Positions 1-7,191 are shown, counted from the first letter of the stretch. The stretch is DNA of 8,528 nucleotides from Desulfobacterales bacterium (GCA_029932495.1 JAOZPY010000094.1:1-8528); one strand, 5' to 3'. The notes: generated by a model not told the origin, from the letters alone. Numbers and translations are program-made.

Positions 1-2
1 TG

Positions 3-218
3 TCGATGAACACGTTGATGCTCGATGAAAAGACCATCTGTGTGGATGCCCAGGAAAACCAACAGATGGAGCAGTTTGACAAACTGGGCTTTGAGGTTAT
101 ACCAGTGCCTTTCATCGATGTCAGTGCCTTTGGCGGCGGATTGCACTGCGCCACAGCCGATGTCTATCGCGAGGGGACCTGTGAAGATTATTTCCCCCGG
201 CAGGTAGAAGGTTTCTAG
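3..218 (+). CDS. Amidinotransferase (glycine/inosamine-phosphate amidinotransferase family), C-terminal fragment
   Basis: This is the last 71 codons of a gene that begins left of the window; the frame is open from base 3 and ends at a TAG (216-218). The peptide begins SMNTLMLDEK and later carries FGGGLHCATADVYREG. Both match my recollection of the end of vertebrate glycine amidinotransferase (SMNVLMLDEK, then GGGFHCWTCDVRRRG) and bacterial StrB1-type enzymes. The cysteine at codon 147-149, preceded by histidine, aligns with the catalytic cysteine that carries the amidino intermediate in this family. Family members move an amidino group from arginine to an amine, giving ornithine; some relatives hydrolyse instead. 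The acceptor cannot be judged without the N-terminal part. It lies 82 bases upstream of carbamate kinase on the same strand, which fits arginine or guanidino metabolism. The internal ATG at 6 is not a plausible start, because conserved family sequence runs through it. Confidence 0.85.
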   Translation, partial: SMNTLMLDEKTICVDAQENQQMEQFDKLGFEVIPVPFIDVSAFGGGLHCATADVYREGTCEDYFPRQVEGF

Positions 219-300
219 GGCCCGTCAATCCCTCAGGGGTTCAAGTTCAAAGAAACGCTGACCCCATAATTGACTTTTTTTAGTCGGAGCGTTTTACCCG
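219..300 (+). other. 82-base spacer between amidinotransferase and carbamate kinase
   Basis: No gene is visible here. The spacer contains GGGGTTCAAG (236-245), related to the repeat motif at 1261-1317. A weak inverted pair GGGGTT (236-241) / GACCCC (260-265, one G-U pair) is followed about nine bases later by a run of seven T (275-281). That could be a poor terminator, but the stem is short and the gap to the T-run is long. The T-run is itself flanked by GACT (272-275) and AGTC (282-285). GGAG at 286-289 is the likely ribosome binding site for the carbamate kinase ATG at 301, at the long end of normal spacing (11 bases). Confidence 0.4.
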
Positions 301-1230
301 ATGGCCAATAAACCCATTGTATTAATCGCCCTGGGCGGTAACGCCCTCATTAAAAAGGGACAGGCAGGCACGGCCGAGGAGCAGTTCGAAAATCTCAGTG
401 CCCCCATGGAACAGATTGCCCAATTGGCCCCGGATTACACGCTGGTGATCACCCACGGCAACGGTCCCCAGGTGGGCAACCTGTTGCTGCAGCAGGAAAG
501 CTGCGACAAGGTGCCGAAGATGCCGCTGGAGATTATCGGAGCCATGACCCAAGGCCAGATCGGCTATATGCTGGAGTCGTCCCTGGACACGGCTTTAATG
601 AAAAAAGGAATCGATGCCCAGCAGTATTTCGTTACCGTGCTGACTTACGTTGTGGTGGATGAAAATGATCCGGGCTTTCAAAACCCCAGCAAGCCGATTG
701 GGCCGTTTTACAGTGAAGAAGAAGCCGCCGGGCTTCCCTACCGTCTGGCAAAAACCGATAAGGGTTACCGCCGTGTGGTGGCCTCTCCCAAACCGTTGGC
801 CATTGTGGAAAGGCGGGAGATAAAAAAACTGATCGAGATGGGTTTTATCGTTATCTGCTGTGGCGGCGGTGGAATTCCGGTGATTCGCAAAGAGCGCAAA
901 TTTCGAGGTGTGGAAGCAGTCATCGACAAGGACCGGGCCAGCTGTGTGCTGGCCCGGGAAATCAAGGCCGATATTTTTGTGATTGCCTCCGATGTCAAGG
1001 GGGCGGGGATCAACTGGGGCCGGGCCGATCAGAAGATATTGGGCAAAGTGAGGTTGCCACAAATGGAAAAATATATTGATCAGGGTCAGTTTCCGGCCGG
1101 TTCCATGGGCCCCAAGGTACAGGCGATCACCGAGTTTTATAAAACCACCGGCAAGCGCGGGATTATCTGCCAGCTGGAAGATATTGTAAAAGCCATCGCT
1201 GGAGATGTGGGCACTGAAATTGTTAAATGA
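301..1230 (+). CDS. arcC: Carbamate kinase
   Basis: This 309-residue protein has the usual length for carbamate kinase and is complete. Family motifs are clear and in order: ALGGNAL near residue 10, THGNGPQVGN (51-60), EIIGAMTQGQIGYML (77-91), the glycine-rich VICCGGGGIPVI (184-195), VIDKDRAS (207-214), an ADIFVIASDVKG stretch (223-234) and GSMGPKVQA (267-275). The lysines in VIDKD (210) and GPK (272) match conserved active-site lysines of the amino acid kinase fold. The enzyme interconverts carbamoyl phosphate plus ADP and carbamate plus ATP. In catabolic settings it makes ATP and releases ammonia and CO2. The protein is cytosolic, with no signal peptide or membrane segment. The neighbouring amidinotransferase and the GabT-like enzyme support a catabolic role, with carbamoyl phosphate coming from citrulline or a similar ureido compound. 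The start is set by the motif-bearing N-terminus and GGAG at 286-289. The symbol follows the family; a ureide-pathway paralogue cannot be excluded. Confidence 0.95.
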   Translation: MANKPIVLIALGGNALIKKGQAGTAEEQFENLSAPMEQIAQLAPDYTLVITHGNGPQVGNLLLQQESCDKVPKMPLEIIGAMTQGQIGYMLESSLDTALMKKGIDAQQYFVTVLTYVVVDENDPGFQNPSKPIGPFYSEEEAAGLPYRLAKTDKGYRRVVASPKPLAIVERREIKKLIEMGFIVICCGGGGIPVIRKERKFRGVEAVIDKDRASCVLAREIKADIFVIASDVKGAGINWGRADQKILGKVRLPQMEKYIDQGQFPAGSMGPKVQAITEFYKTTGKRGIICQLEDIVKAIAGDVGTEIVK

Positions 1231-1251
1231 CAGACATGGGTGAAGCTGATT

Positions 1252-1342
1252 TTTTTGCAAAGGGTTCAGGGAGTCGAGGTGCCAAGGGCAGGCTTTATGG
1301 CAGATCACTTGAACCCTGGAATCCTTGAGCCCTTTGAGATAA
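1252..1342. repeat. Inverted and degenerate GGGTTCA/TTGAACCC repeat cluster in spacer
   Basis: The 159-base spacer (1231-1389) between carbamate kinase and the cDPGS-like gene has no gene but is structured. AGGGTTCAGG (1261-1270) can pair with CTTGAACCCT (1308-1317): nine Watson-Crick pairs and one G-U. The 37-base loop holds a small second stem, GCCA (1281-1284) with TGGC (1298-1301). To the right the motif continues in degenerate form: TTGAACCC, GGAATCC, TTGAGCCC, TTTGAG (1309-1340). A related GGGGTTCAAG lies at 236-245 in the previous spacer. There is no T-run after the stem, so it does not look like an intrinsic terminator. It is more likely a dispersed extragenic repeat, or an RNA hairpin affecting processing between the genes. 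Confidence 0.5.
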
Positions 1343-1376
1343 AGCCTGTTAACTTTGAAATAACCCATACTTAGAC

Positions 1377-1381
1377 GGAGG
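1377..1381 (+). promoter_or_regulatory. Ribosome binding site for the cDPGS-like gene
   Basis: GGAGG lies eight bases before the ATG at 1390. It is a near-perfect Shine-Dalgarno sequence and fixes the start of the 446-residue protein. It is clearly stronger than the site in front of carbamate kinase. Confidence 0.8.
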
Positions 1382-1389
1382 AAAAATTT

Positions 1390-2730
1390 ATGTCCCAAAA
1401 AAACGTGATCATCATCGGAGCAGCCGGAAGAGATTTTCACAATTTCAACACCTATTACCGCGACAATGAAGCTTACAACGTGGTTGCCTTTACCGCCGCC
1501 CAGATACCGGACATTGAAGGCCGCAAATACCCCGCCCAGCTTGCCGGCTCAATGTACCCGGATGGGATTCCGATTTACGCCCAGCAGGATCTGTCCCGGC
1601 TGATCGCAGAGCTGGATGTCGATGACTGTGCTTTTTCATACAGTGACGTGTCCTATCAGCGCGTCATGTCTGTGGGGGCCATCGTCAATGCGGCCGGGGC
1701 CAATTTTGTCATGCTGGGGCCCAAGGACACCCAGATTGAAAGCACCAAGCCCGTGATTTCGGTGGGCGCGGTGCGCACCGGCTGTGGCAAGAGCCAGACC
1801 TCGCGGCGGATCATCGAAATTTTGATGGAAAAGGGCCTGAAGGTCGTCGCCATCCGGCATCCCATGCCTTACGGTGACATCGCCGCCCAGAAGGTGCAGC
1901 GGTATGCTCAGCTTTCTGATCTTGAAAAGTACCATTGTACCGTCGAAGAGATGGAAGAATACGAGCCGCACGTGGTGCGCGGCAACGTGATTTATGCCGG
2001 TGTGGATTACGAGGCCATCCTACGGGCGGCCGAAAAAGACCCCAAGGGCTGTGATATTATCCTGTGGGACGGCGGCAACAATGATTTTCCGTTTTACTGC
2101 TCGGACTTGCATGTGACGGTGGTCGATCCCCACCGTCCGGGCCATGAGCTGACCTATTATCCGGGTAACGTCACATTGCGCATGTCTGATGTTGTCGTCA
2201 TCAACAAGATGGACAGCGCCGATGCCGGCGGCATTGAGACGGTGCGTCGCAATATCGCCTCAGAGGTCCCGGAGGCGATCGTCATCGACGCTGCATCGAC
2301 CCTGGATGTGGATGATCCGGCGGTGATCCGGGGCAAAAAGGTGCTGGTCATTGAAGACGGGCCGACGCTGACTCACGGGGAGATGAAAATCGGTGCCGGT
2401 GTGGTTGCCGCGCACAAGTTTGGCGCGGCTGAACTGGTGGACCCGCGCCCTTACACGGTGGGCCGCCTTTCCGAAACATTTGAGATTTACCCGGGAATCG
2501 GCACGCTTCTGCCGGCCATGGGCTATGGTGAGCAGCAGCTAAAAGACATGGAAACCACCATTAACAACACCGAGTGCGATGCGGTGGTCATTGCAACGCC
2601 CATCGACTTGAACCGCATTATCAAAATTAGCAAACCCAACACCCGAGTATACTACAACCTGCAAGAGCTCGGCCGGCCGAATTTTGATATGGTCCTGGAG
2701 GACTTCGTCAAGAAGCATCAGCTCGGGTAG
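1390..2730 (+). CDS. P-loop GTPase-like protein related to cyclic 2,3-diphosphoglycerate synthetase (COG2403 type)
   Basis: The 446-residue protein starts with a Rossmann-like strand-turn (NVIIIGAAGRDFHNFN, 5-20), as in NAD-binding or CoA-ligase folds. A conserved domain to about residue 115 ends in GANFVMLGPKDTQIES. A P-loop follows, GAVRTGCGKSQ (126-136, K134/S135). A Walker-B-like WDGGNNDFPF lies at 226-235, and a G4-type INKMD at 271-275 suggests guanine nucleotide use. The architecture and motifs resemble archaeal cyclic 2,3-diphosphoglycerate synthetase and its bacterial homologues, annotated as predicted GTPases of unknown role. The archaeal enzyme closes 2,3-diphosphoglycerate into its cyclic form using ATP. 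Nothing in this window indicates that the solute is made here. Lying between carbamate kinase and an aminotransferase, it may instead handle an acyl phosphate or carbamoyl compound, or act as a regulatory NTPase; that is inference. The protein is soluble. The next gene starts 25 bases downstream. Confidence 0.8.
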   Translation: MSQKNVIIIGAAGRDFHNFNTYYRDNEAYNVVAFTAAQIPDIEGRKYPAQLAGSMYPDGIPIYAQQDLSRLIAELDVDDCAFSYSDVSYQRVMSVGAIVNAAGANFVMLGPKDTQIESTKPVISVGAVRTGCGKSQTSRRIIEILMEKGLKVVAIRHPMPYGDIAAQKVQRYAQLSDLEKYHCTVEEMEEYEPHVVRGNVIYAGVDYEAILRAAEKDPKGCDIILWDGGNNDFPFYCSDLHVTVVDPHRPGHELTYYPGNVTLRMSDVVVINKMDSADAGGIETVRRNIASEVPEAIVIDAASTLDVDDPAVIRGKKVLVIEDGPTLTHGEMKIGAGVVAAHKFGAAELVDPRPYTVGRLSETFEIYPGIGTLLPAMGYGEQQLKDMETTINNTECDAVVIATPIDLNRIIKISKPNTRVYYNLQELGRPNFDMVLEDFVKKHQLG

Positions 2731-2743
2731 GTTCAACCAAATC

Positions 2744-2750
2744 AAGGAGG
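2744..2750 (+). promoter_or_regulatory. Ribosome binding site deciding the gabT-like start
   Basis: AAGGAGG at 2744-2750 is five bases before ATG 2756. It selects this ATG over an in-frame ATG at 2684. Use of 2684 would add 24 residues with no family resemblance and would overlap the previous gene by 47 bases. Confidence 0.85.
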
Positions 2751-2755
2751 ATACC

Positions 2756-4012
2756 ATGAACCAGCCAACCAACGATCAGCTCAACCAATTGCGGGGGCAG
2801 GTCATCTGCGCGGGAGTGGCCAGTGTGACCACCAATTTCATCGATTCAGCCCAGGGAGCGATTTTGCGGGATGTCGACGGTCGGGAATATATCGACTTTG
2901 GCGGCGGCATTGCGGTGATGAACGTCGGCCACAGCCACCCGAAAGTGGTGGCCGCCATCCAGCAGCAGGCCGCCAAATTGACCCACACCTGTTTTATGGT
3001 CAACCCGTATGAACCGGCGGTCAAGCTGGCCGAAAAGCTGTGTGCTCTGGCACCGGGCGATTTTGCCAAGCGGGCGGTTTTTTTAAACTGTGGCGCCGAG
3101 GCGGTTGAAAATGCGGTGAAAATCGCCCGTTACTATACCAAGCGACCGGCAATCATTGTTTTCGAAAATGCTTACCATGGACGCACCCTGCTGACCATGA
3201 CCATGACCAGCAAGGTCAAGCCTTACAAGTTCGGCTTCGGGCCTTTTGCGCCGGAAATATACCGCATGCCCTTCGGCAACGAGGTCGGTGCGGACAAGCT
3301 GTATGATTTTTTTGTCAAGCAGGTCAACCCGGAGGCCGTGGCCGCGGTGGTGGCCGAACCGGTTCAGGGGGAGGGCGGCTTCATTGCCCCGCCGCCGGAC
3401 TATTTCCAGGAACTGGCCAAGATCTGCCGGGACAACGGCATTCTGTTTGTGGCCGATGAGATCCAGAGCGGCATGGGCCGTACGGGCAAAATGTTTGCCA
3501 TTGAGCACTGGGGGGTCGAACCGGACCTGATCACGGTGGCTAAAAGTCTGGCGGCCGGCATGCCCCTGGCCGCGGTGGTGGGCCGACAGGAAATCATGGA
3601 TACGGTGCATCCCTGGGGCCTGGGCGGTACCTATGGCGGCAACCCGGTGGCCTGTGCGGCGGCCCTGGCCGTGCTGGAAGTCTTTGAAGAAGAAGACATG
3701 CTGGCCAAATCAGTGGCCTTGGGAGAAAAGCTGAAAGCGCGTTTTGAAAAATGGCAGCAGCAATTCAGTCTGATCGGCGAAATCCGGGGCCTGGGGGCCA
3801 TGCTGGGCCTGGAGTTTGTCCGCAACGGCCAGCCGGCGGCCGATGAGGCCAAGCAGCTGGCCGCCTACTGCCTGGAAAAAGGTCTGCTGATTCTGGTCTG
3901 CGGCAGTTATGGAAACATCGTACGTGTCCTGGCCCCATTCGTGATCACTGATGAGCAGCTGGAAAAGGGCCTGTCCATCATGGAAGCGGGGCTGAAAGAG
4001 ATTTCAAAGTAA
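2756..4012 (+). CDS. gabT: Class III PLP aminotransferase, 4-aminobutyrate aminotransferase-like
   Basis: The protein has 418 residues, close to GabT enzymes (about 420-430). Fold-type I class III motifs are all present: DFGGGIAVMNVGHSHP (47-62), NCGAEAVENA (111-120, phosphate-binding loop, Cys where GabT usually has Ser), YHGRT (140-144), EPVQGEGG (201-208), DEIQSGMGRTG (234-244, Asp234 holding the pyridine nitrogen) and the PLP lysine K263 in TVAKSLAAGMPLA. The terminal IVRVLAPFVITDEQL places Arg390 where GabT binds the substrate carboxylate. Such enzymes move the amino group of 4-aminobutyrate or a similar omega-amino acid to 2-oxoglutarate. Ornithine, putrescine or 5-aminovalerate are alternatives that cannot be separated by eye. 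The gene follows the cDPGS-like gene by 25 bases and so probably shares its transcript. It could use ornithine or a derived omega-amino acid arising from the amidinotransferase step. Its stop lies 9 bases from that of the opposing gene. Confidence 0.88.
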   Translation: MNQPTNDQLNQLRGQVICAGVASVTTNFIDSAQGAILRDVDGREYIDFGGGIAVMNVGHSHPKVVAAIQQQAAKLTHTCFMVNPYEPAVKLAEKLCALAPGDFAKRAVFLNCGAEAVENAVKIARYYTKRPAIIVFENAYHGRTLLTMTMTSKVKPYKFGFGPFAPEIYRMPFGNEVGADKLYDFFVKQVNPEAVAAVVAEPVQGEGGFIAPPPDYFQELAKICRDNGILFVADEIQSGMGRTGKMFAIEHWGVEPDLITVAKSLAAGMPLAAVVGRQEIMDTVHPWGLGGTYGGNPVACAAALAVLEVFEEEDMLAKSVALGEKLKARFEKWQQQFSLIGEIRGLGAMLGLEFVRNGQPAADEAKQLAAYCLEKGLLILVCGSYGNIVRVLAPFVITDEQLEKGLSIMEAGLKEISK

Positions 4013-4021
4013 TCCGAAGCA

Positions 4022-5614
4022 CTAATCGCGCAGGCTCGATTGGATTGCCTGGGCCGCCTTCATGCCGGGAATACCGGTGACACCGCCGCCCGGATGTGCT
4101 CCTGCACCACACAGAAACATATTCTTTATCGGAGTCTTGTAGCGGGCCCATCCGGGTACCGGGCGCATATAGAAGAATTGATCAAGCGTCATCTCACCGT
4201 GATTGGGATTGCCTTCGGTCAGGCCATAGGCCCGTTCAAGATCCAGCGGCGTCAGCACTTGCATGTGCTCGATGACATCACGAATATTCGGCATTACTTC
4301 AACCAGCGTTTCCAGCACCGTCTCGCCCAGGGACGATCGCTGTTCATCCCAGTCGCTTTTTCTCAGGAGATAGGCAGCATATTGCATGTTGATAGACATC
4401 ACGTGCTTACCCGCAGGAGCCAAACTTTGATCCATCAATGTCGGAATCGAGACTTCCAGGTAAGGTTTCCGGGCGAATCCGCCATATTTGGCGGCATCGT
4501 AAGCGCGTTCGAGGTAATCAATGTCCGGTGAGATTTGAAAATGCCCGACATTGTTGCCGTTCATGCCTGAAATTGGGGATCGAAGCCTCGGCAGATCCGA
4601 TAGCGCAAGATGGATACGCGCCACCGAGCCGCGTGATTTAATGCTGCGCACACCCCGCATAAAAAACGGATCCAGATGCGCGGAGTCGAGCAATTTGAAA
4701 AATGTCGACCGTGGATCGGCATTGGACACCACCACAGTAGCTTCAAATTTCTGCCCGTCTCCAAGTACGACGCCTGTCGCTCTGCCATTCTTTACCATAA
4801 TCTCAGCCACCTCGCTTCCGGTTCGGATTTCTACGCCGATTTGCCTGGCAGCGGCTGCCATGGCCCCGGTAAGCACACCCATTCCGCCTTTGACAAATCC
4901 CGAGGGGCGAAAGCAACCGTTGCGGCTACCGATACTGCGATAGAGAAACCAGAAAGATGTCCCGATTTCGATCGGTCCCAGGGTAATATTTTTTACGGCA
5001 CTGGCAGCAAGCGCACCCCTAACCACATCCGATTCAAACCATTCTGCCAGCATATCCCTTGCGGACATAGAAATTATGCGCAAAAAATTGGAAAAATCTT
5101 TTTTGCCGAGCCTACGGGCTTTCAGGCCGAATTTGACCAAAGGCAACCAGTCACCGCGCTCCGGCTTCGGGAGGCTGGGCGGTGTCATTGTTATCAATGC
5201 CGTCATTGCCGCCCCCATCTTGTCGATAAATCCAATAAACTCCGGGTAGCGGGCGGCATCCGCTTTTGAGAATCTCGCTATTTCCCGAGCCGTGCGGCCC
5301 GGGTCTTGCCAGATTGGCAGGGCCGAACCATCCGGCAGAACGGATACCGTTACCGGATCAACCGGCAATGTTTCCAGACCATGTCGCTGCAATTGCAGGT
5401 CAGTAACAATTTGCGGATGCAGGCGGCCGGCCCCCTCGGCGCAGGCTGAAAATTTGAACCCCGGTGCATCGGGGAATGCTTCCGTCACCGCGGCACCGCC
5501 GACAAACCGACGCCGCTCTATAACCAGTACTTTGCGGCCGGCCTTGGCCAGGTAAGCGGCTGCAACTAAACCATTATGTCCTGCACCAACAATGACTGCG
5601 TCGTATTTTTTCAT
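4022..5614 (-). CDS. FAD-dependent oxidoreductase, phytoene desaturase/PYROXD2 type (paralogue A)
   Basis: The protein has 530 residues from the ATG at 5614. The FAD fingerprint GAGHNG (10-15) follows the first strand, with the ribose-binding Glu33 in VLVIERR and a following GG (39-40). The C-terminus has the second FAD contact, MFLCGAGAHPGGGVTGIPG, typical of CrtI-like enzymes and human PYROXD2. No signal peptide or clear membrane helix is visible. Family members oxidise C-C or C-N bonds; the substrate is unknown, and carotenoid genes are absent. It is closely similar along most of its length to the upstream neighbour, sharing DYLERA, APxGKHVMSI, LTEGN and RPVPGWA blocks, so the pair arose by duplication. 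The start lies inside the upstream stop (ATGA, 5614-5611), with an AAAGGAT site on the minus strand at 5629-5623. An upstream in-frame ATG at 5740 would add 42 residues encoded inside the neighbour, with no family resemblance, and is rejected. Confidence 0.87.
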   Translation of the reverse strand: MKKYDAVIVGAGHNGLVAAAYLAKAGRKVLVIERRRFVGGAAVTEAFPDAPGFKFSACAEGAGRLHPQIVTDLQLQRHGLETLPVDPVTVSVLPDGSALPIWQDPGRTAREIARFSKADAARYPEFIGFIDKMGAAMTALITMTPPSLPKPERGDWLPLVKFGLKARRLGKKDFSNFLRIISMSARDMLAEWFESDVVRGALAASAVKNITLGPIEIGTSFWFLYRSIGSRNGCFRPSGFVKGGMGVLTGAMAAAARQIGVEIRTGSEVAEIMVKNGRATGVVLGDGQKFEATVVVSNADPRSTFFKLLDSAHLDPFFMRGVRSIKSRGSVARIHLALSDLPRLRSPISGMNGNNVGHFQISPDIDYLERAYDAAKYGGFARKPYLEVSIPTLMDQSLAPAGKHVMSINMQYAAYLLRKSDWDEQRSSLGETVLETLVEVMPNIRDVIEHMQVLTPLDLERAYGLTEGNPNHGEMTLDQFFYMRPVPGWARYKTPIKNMFLCGAGAHPGGGVTGIPGMKAAQAIQSSLRD

Positions 5615-7191
5615 TTTTTTAGATCCTTTAAAATCTCCAGGGCAGCCAGGCGTCCGGGAGCGGAGGTGATGCCGCCTCCCGGATGCACGCCTGACCCACA
5701 CAGATAGTAATTGCGCAGGGGGGTGCGGTATTTTGCCCAACCCGGTACAGGGCGAAAGAAAAATACCTGATCGAGGGTCAATTCACCGTGAAAAATATTT
5801 CCCTCGGTTAAGCCAAACTCCCGCTCCATGTCCCAGGGGGTCAGCACCTGGCGGTGCACAATCAGGTCTTTGATATTGGGAGCGAACTCAGCCAGGGTGT
5901 CGATGACCGCATCCCCGAAGGCATCCCGCTGTTCATCATTCCAACCACCGTTGAGTTCATAGGGGGCATATTGGACAAAGATGGACATCACGTGCTTGCC
6001 GGGCGGGGCCATGGTCGGATCGAACATCGATGGTATCAGGATATCCATAAACGGCTGTTTTGAAAAATTTCCGTACTTGGCATCGTCGAATGCGCGTTCC
6101 AGGTAATCCATACTGATGCATAACTCGACGTTGGCCCGTAGCATGGATGGATCCGGCATGGCGGTAAACTCGGGCAGTCCATCCAGGGCCAGATTGACCT
6201 TGCCGGAGGATCCTCTGAATTTATAGTTGCCGATGGCATCCACAAAATCACCCGGCAGTTGTTTGGGATCCACCAGCTTGAGAAACGTCTGTCGCGGATC
6301 CAGCGATGACACCACAATATCGGCATAGATTTCTTCGCCGCTATCCAGGGCTACGCCGGCAGCCCGGCCGTTTTGGGAAATCACGTCACTGACCGATGCG
6401 TTACAGCGTATTTCCGCGCCCAGGTGCCGGGCTGCATTGGCGATGGCTTGGCTCAGGCCGCCGGTGCCGCCCTTATGAAAACCCCAGGCACCATATTGAC
6501 CGTCCTGCTCTCCCATGAAGTGATGCAGCAGCACATAGGCTGATCCGGGCGAGCGCGGACCGTTGAGGGTCCCGATGATACTGCTGAAGGCAAACAGCGC
6601 CTTGAGGATATCGGTTTCAAACCATTCATCGAGAAGATCGGCCGAACTCATGGTCATGAGTTTGCTCAGCATGTAAAATTTTTCCGAACCCAGTTGCTGG
6701 ATATGCTTTTTGAGCCGGCCCAGGTTGCGCAGATCGCTTAAGGTGGGCGAGGTGATATCCGGCGGGATCATGGCCAGAATCGGTTTGACGGCAAACGCCA
6801 TGTGATAAAGCATGAGGCCGAATTCATCATAGGCATCGGCGTCTTGAAGGCAATGGCGCTTGATCTCTTCACGAGTTTTGGAATGGTCGTTCCACAATGC
6901 CAGGTAGTCGCCGTCTGCAGTGGGCGCAAATAAGCCTTCCAGGGGCAAAATTTCCAATCCATATTTCGGCAGTTCCAGTTCCCGGATGACTTCCGGCCGC
7001 AGCATACTGATCACATAGGAGCAGACCGTGTACTTGAAGCCGGGGTAGAGCTCTTCGCTCACCGTGGCGCCGCCCACCAAGTAGCGTCGTTCTAAAATCA
7101 GTGTTTTCAGTCCCGCTTTGGCCAGGTAGGCACCTGTTGTGAGGCCGTTATGTCCGCCTCCAATGATGATCGCATCATATTTTTTGCTCAT
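5611..7191 (-). CDS. FAD-dependent oxidoreductase, phytoene desaturase/PYROXD2 type (paralogue B)
   Basis: The protein has 526 residues. The dinucleotide-binding motif GGGHNG (11-16) and Glu34 in LILERR open the protein, with VGG (39-41) behind them. The C-terminal FAD motif is YLCGSGVHPGGGITSAPG. It differs from paralogue A mainly in the middle substrate region: residues around PPDITSPTLSDL and GPRSPGSAYVLLHHF have no close match, and paralogue A has a proline- and lysine-rich stretch there. The two may therefore form a heteromer or act on successive substrates. The reaction is probably FAD-dependent oxidation with an unknown electron acceptor; neither chain shows an iron-sulfur cysteine cluster. 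The start overlaps the GcvT-like stop by ATGA (7191-7188), and AAAGGAAAA lies upstream on the minus strand. The linkage to a folate-type aminomethyltransferase suggests an N-methyl or other C1-bearing substrate, which is inference. Confidence 0.87.
   Translation of the reverse strand: MSKKYDAIIIGGGHNGLTTGAYLAKAGLKTLILERRYLVGGATVSEELYPGFKYTVCSYVISMLRPEVIRELELPKYGLEILPLEGLFAPTADGDYLALWNDHSKTREEIKRHCLQDADAYDEFGLMLYHMAFAVKPILAMIPPDITSPTLSDLRNLGRLKKHIQQLGSEKFYMLSKLMTMSSADLLDEWFETDILKALFAFSSIIGTLNGPRSPGSAYVLLHHFMGEQDGQYGAWGFHKGGTGGLSQAIANAARHLGAEIRCNASVSDVISQNGRAAGVALDSGEEIYADIVVSSLDPRQTFLKLVDPKQLPGDFVDAIGNYKFRGSSGKVNLALDGLPEFTAMPDPSMLRANVELCISMDYLERAFDDAKYGNFSKQPFMDILIPSMFDPTMAPPGKHVMSIFVQYAPYELNGGWNDEQRDAFGDAVIDTLAEFAPNIKDLIVHRQVLTPWDMEREFGLTEGNIFHGELTLDQVFFFRPVPGWAKYRTPLRNYYLCGSGVHPGGGITSAPGRLAALEILKDLKK

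Noticed and set aside
236..281. Possible intrinsic terminator after the amidinotransferase
   Set aside because: The stem is only six pairs including a G-U, the loop is long, and the T-run begins about nine bases after the stem.
1298..1313. Possible sigma-54 promoter TGGCAG-N5-TTGA before the cDPGS-like gene
   Set aside because: The -24 part and the spacing fit, but the near-invariant C of the -12 GC is an A. The match also overlaps the repeat arm, so chance is the simpler explanation.
595..1440. Long minus-strand reading frame (281 codons) opposite carbamate kinase
   Set aside because: It lies antisense to a gene with unambiguous family motifs. Its translation shows no recognisable domain and is rich in His, Phe and Asn as expected of a shadow frame. 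It also runs through the spacer repeat.
3083..3610. Minus-strand reading frame (175 codons) opposite the GabT-like gene
   Set aside because: It is antisense to conserved aminotransferase motifs and has no family resemblance or convincing ribosome binding site.
4676..5269. Plus-strand reading frame (197 codons) opposite paralogue A
   Set aside because: It is the shadow of a clear FAD oxidoreductase. The translation has no coherent domain.
4022..7191. Carotenoid biosynthesis (phytoene desaturase) role for the two oxidoreductases
   Set aside because: The family resemblance is to the wider CrtI/PYROXD2 group. No phytoene synthase or other carotenoid gene is present, and the partner gene is a folate-type methyltransferase.
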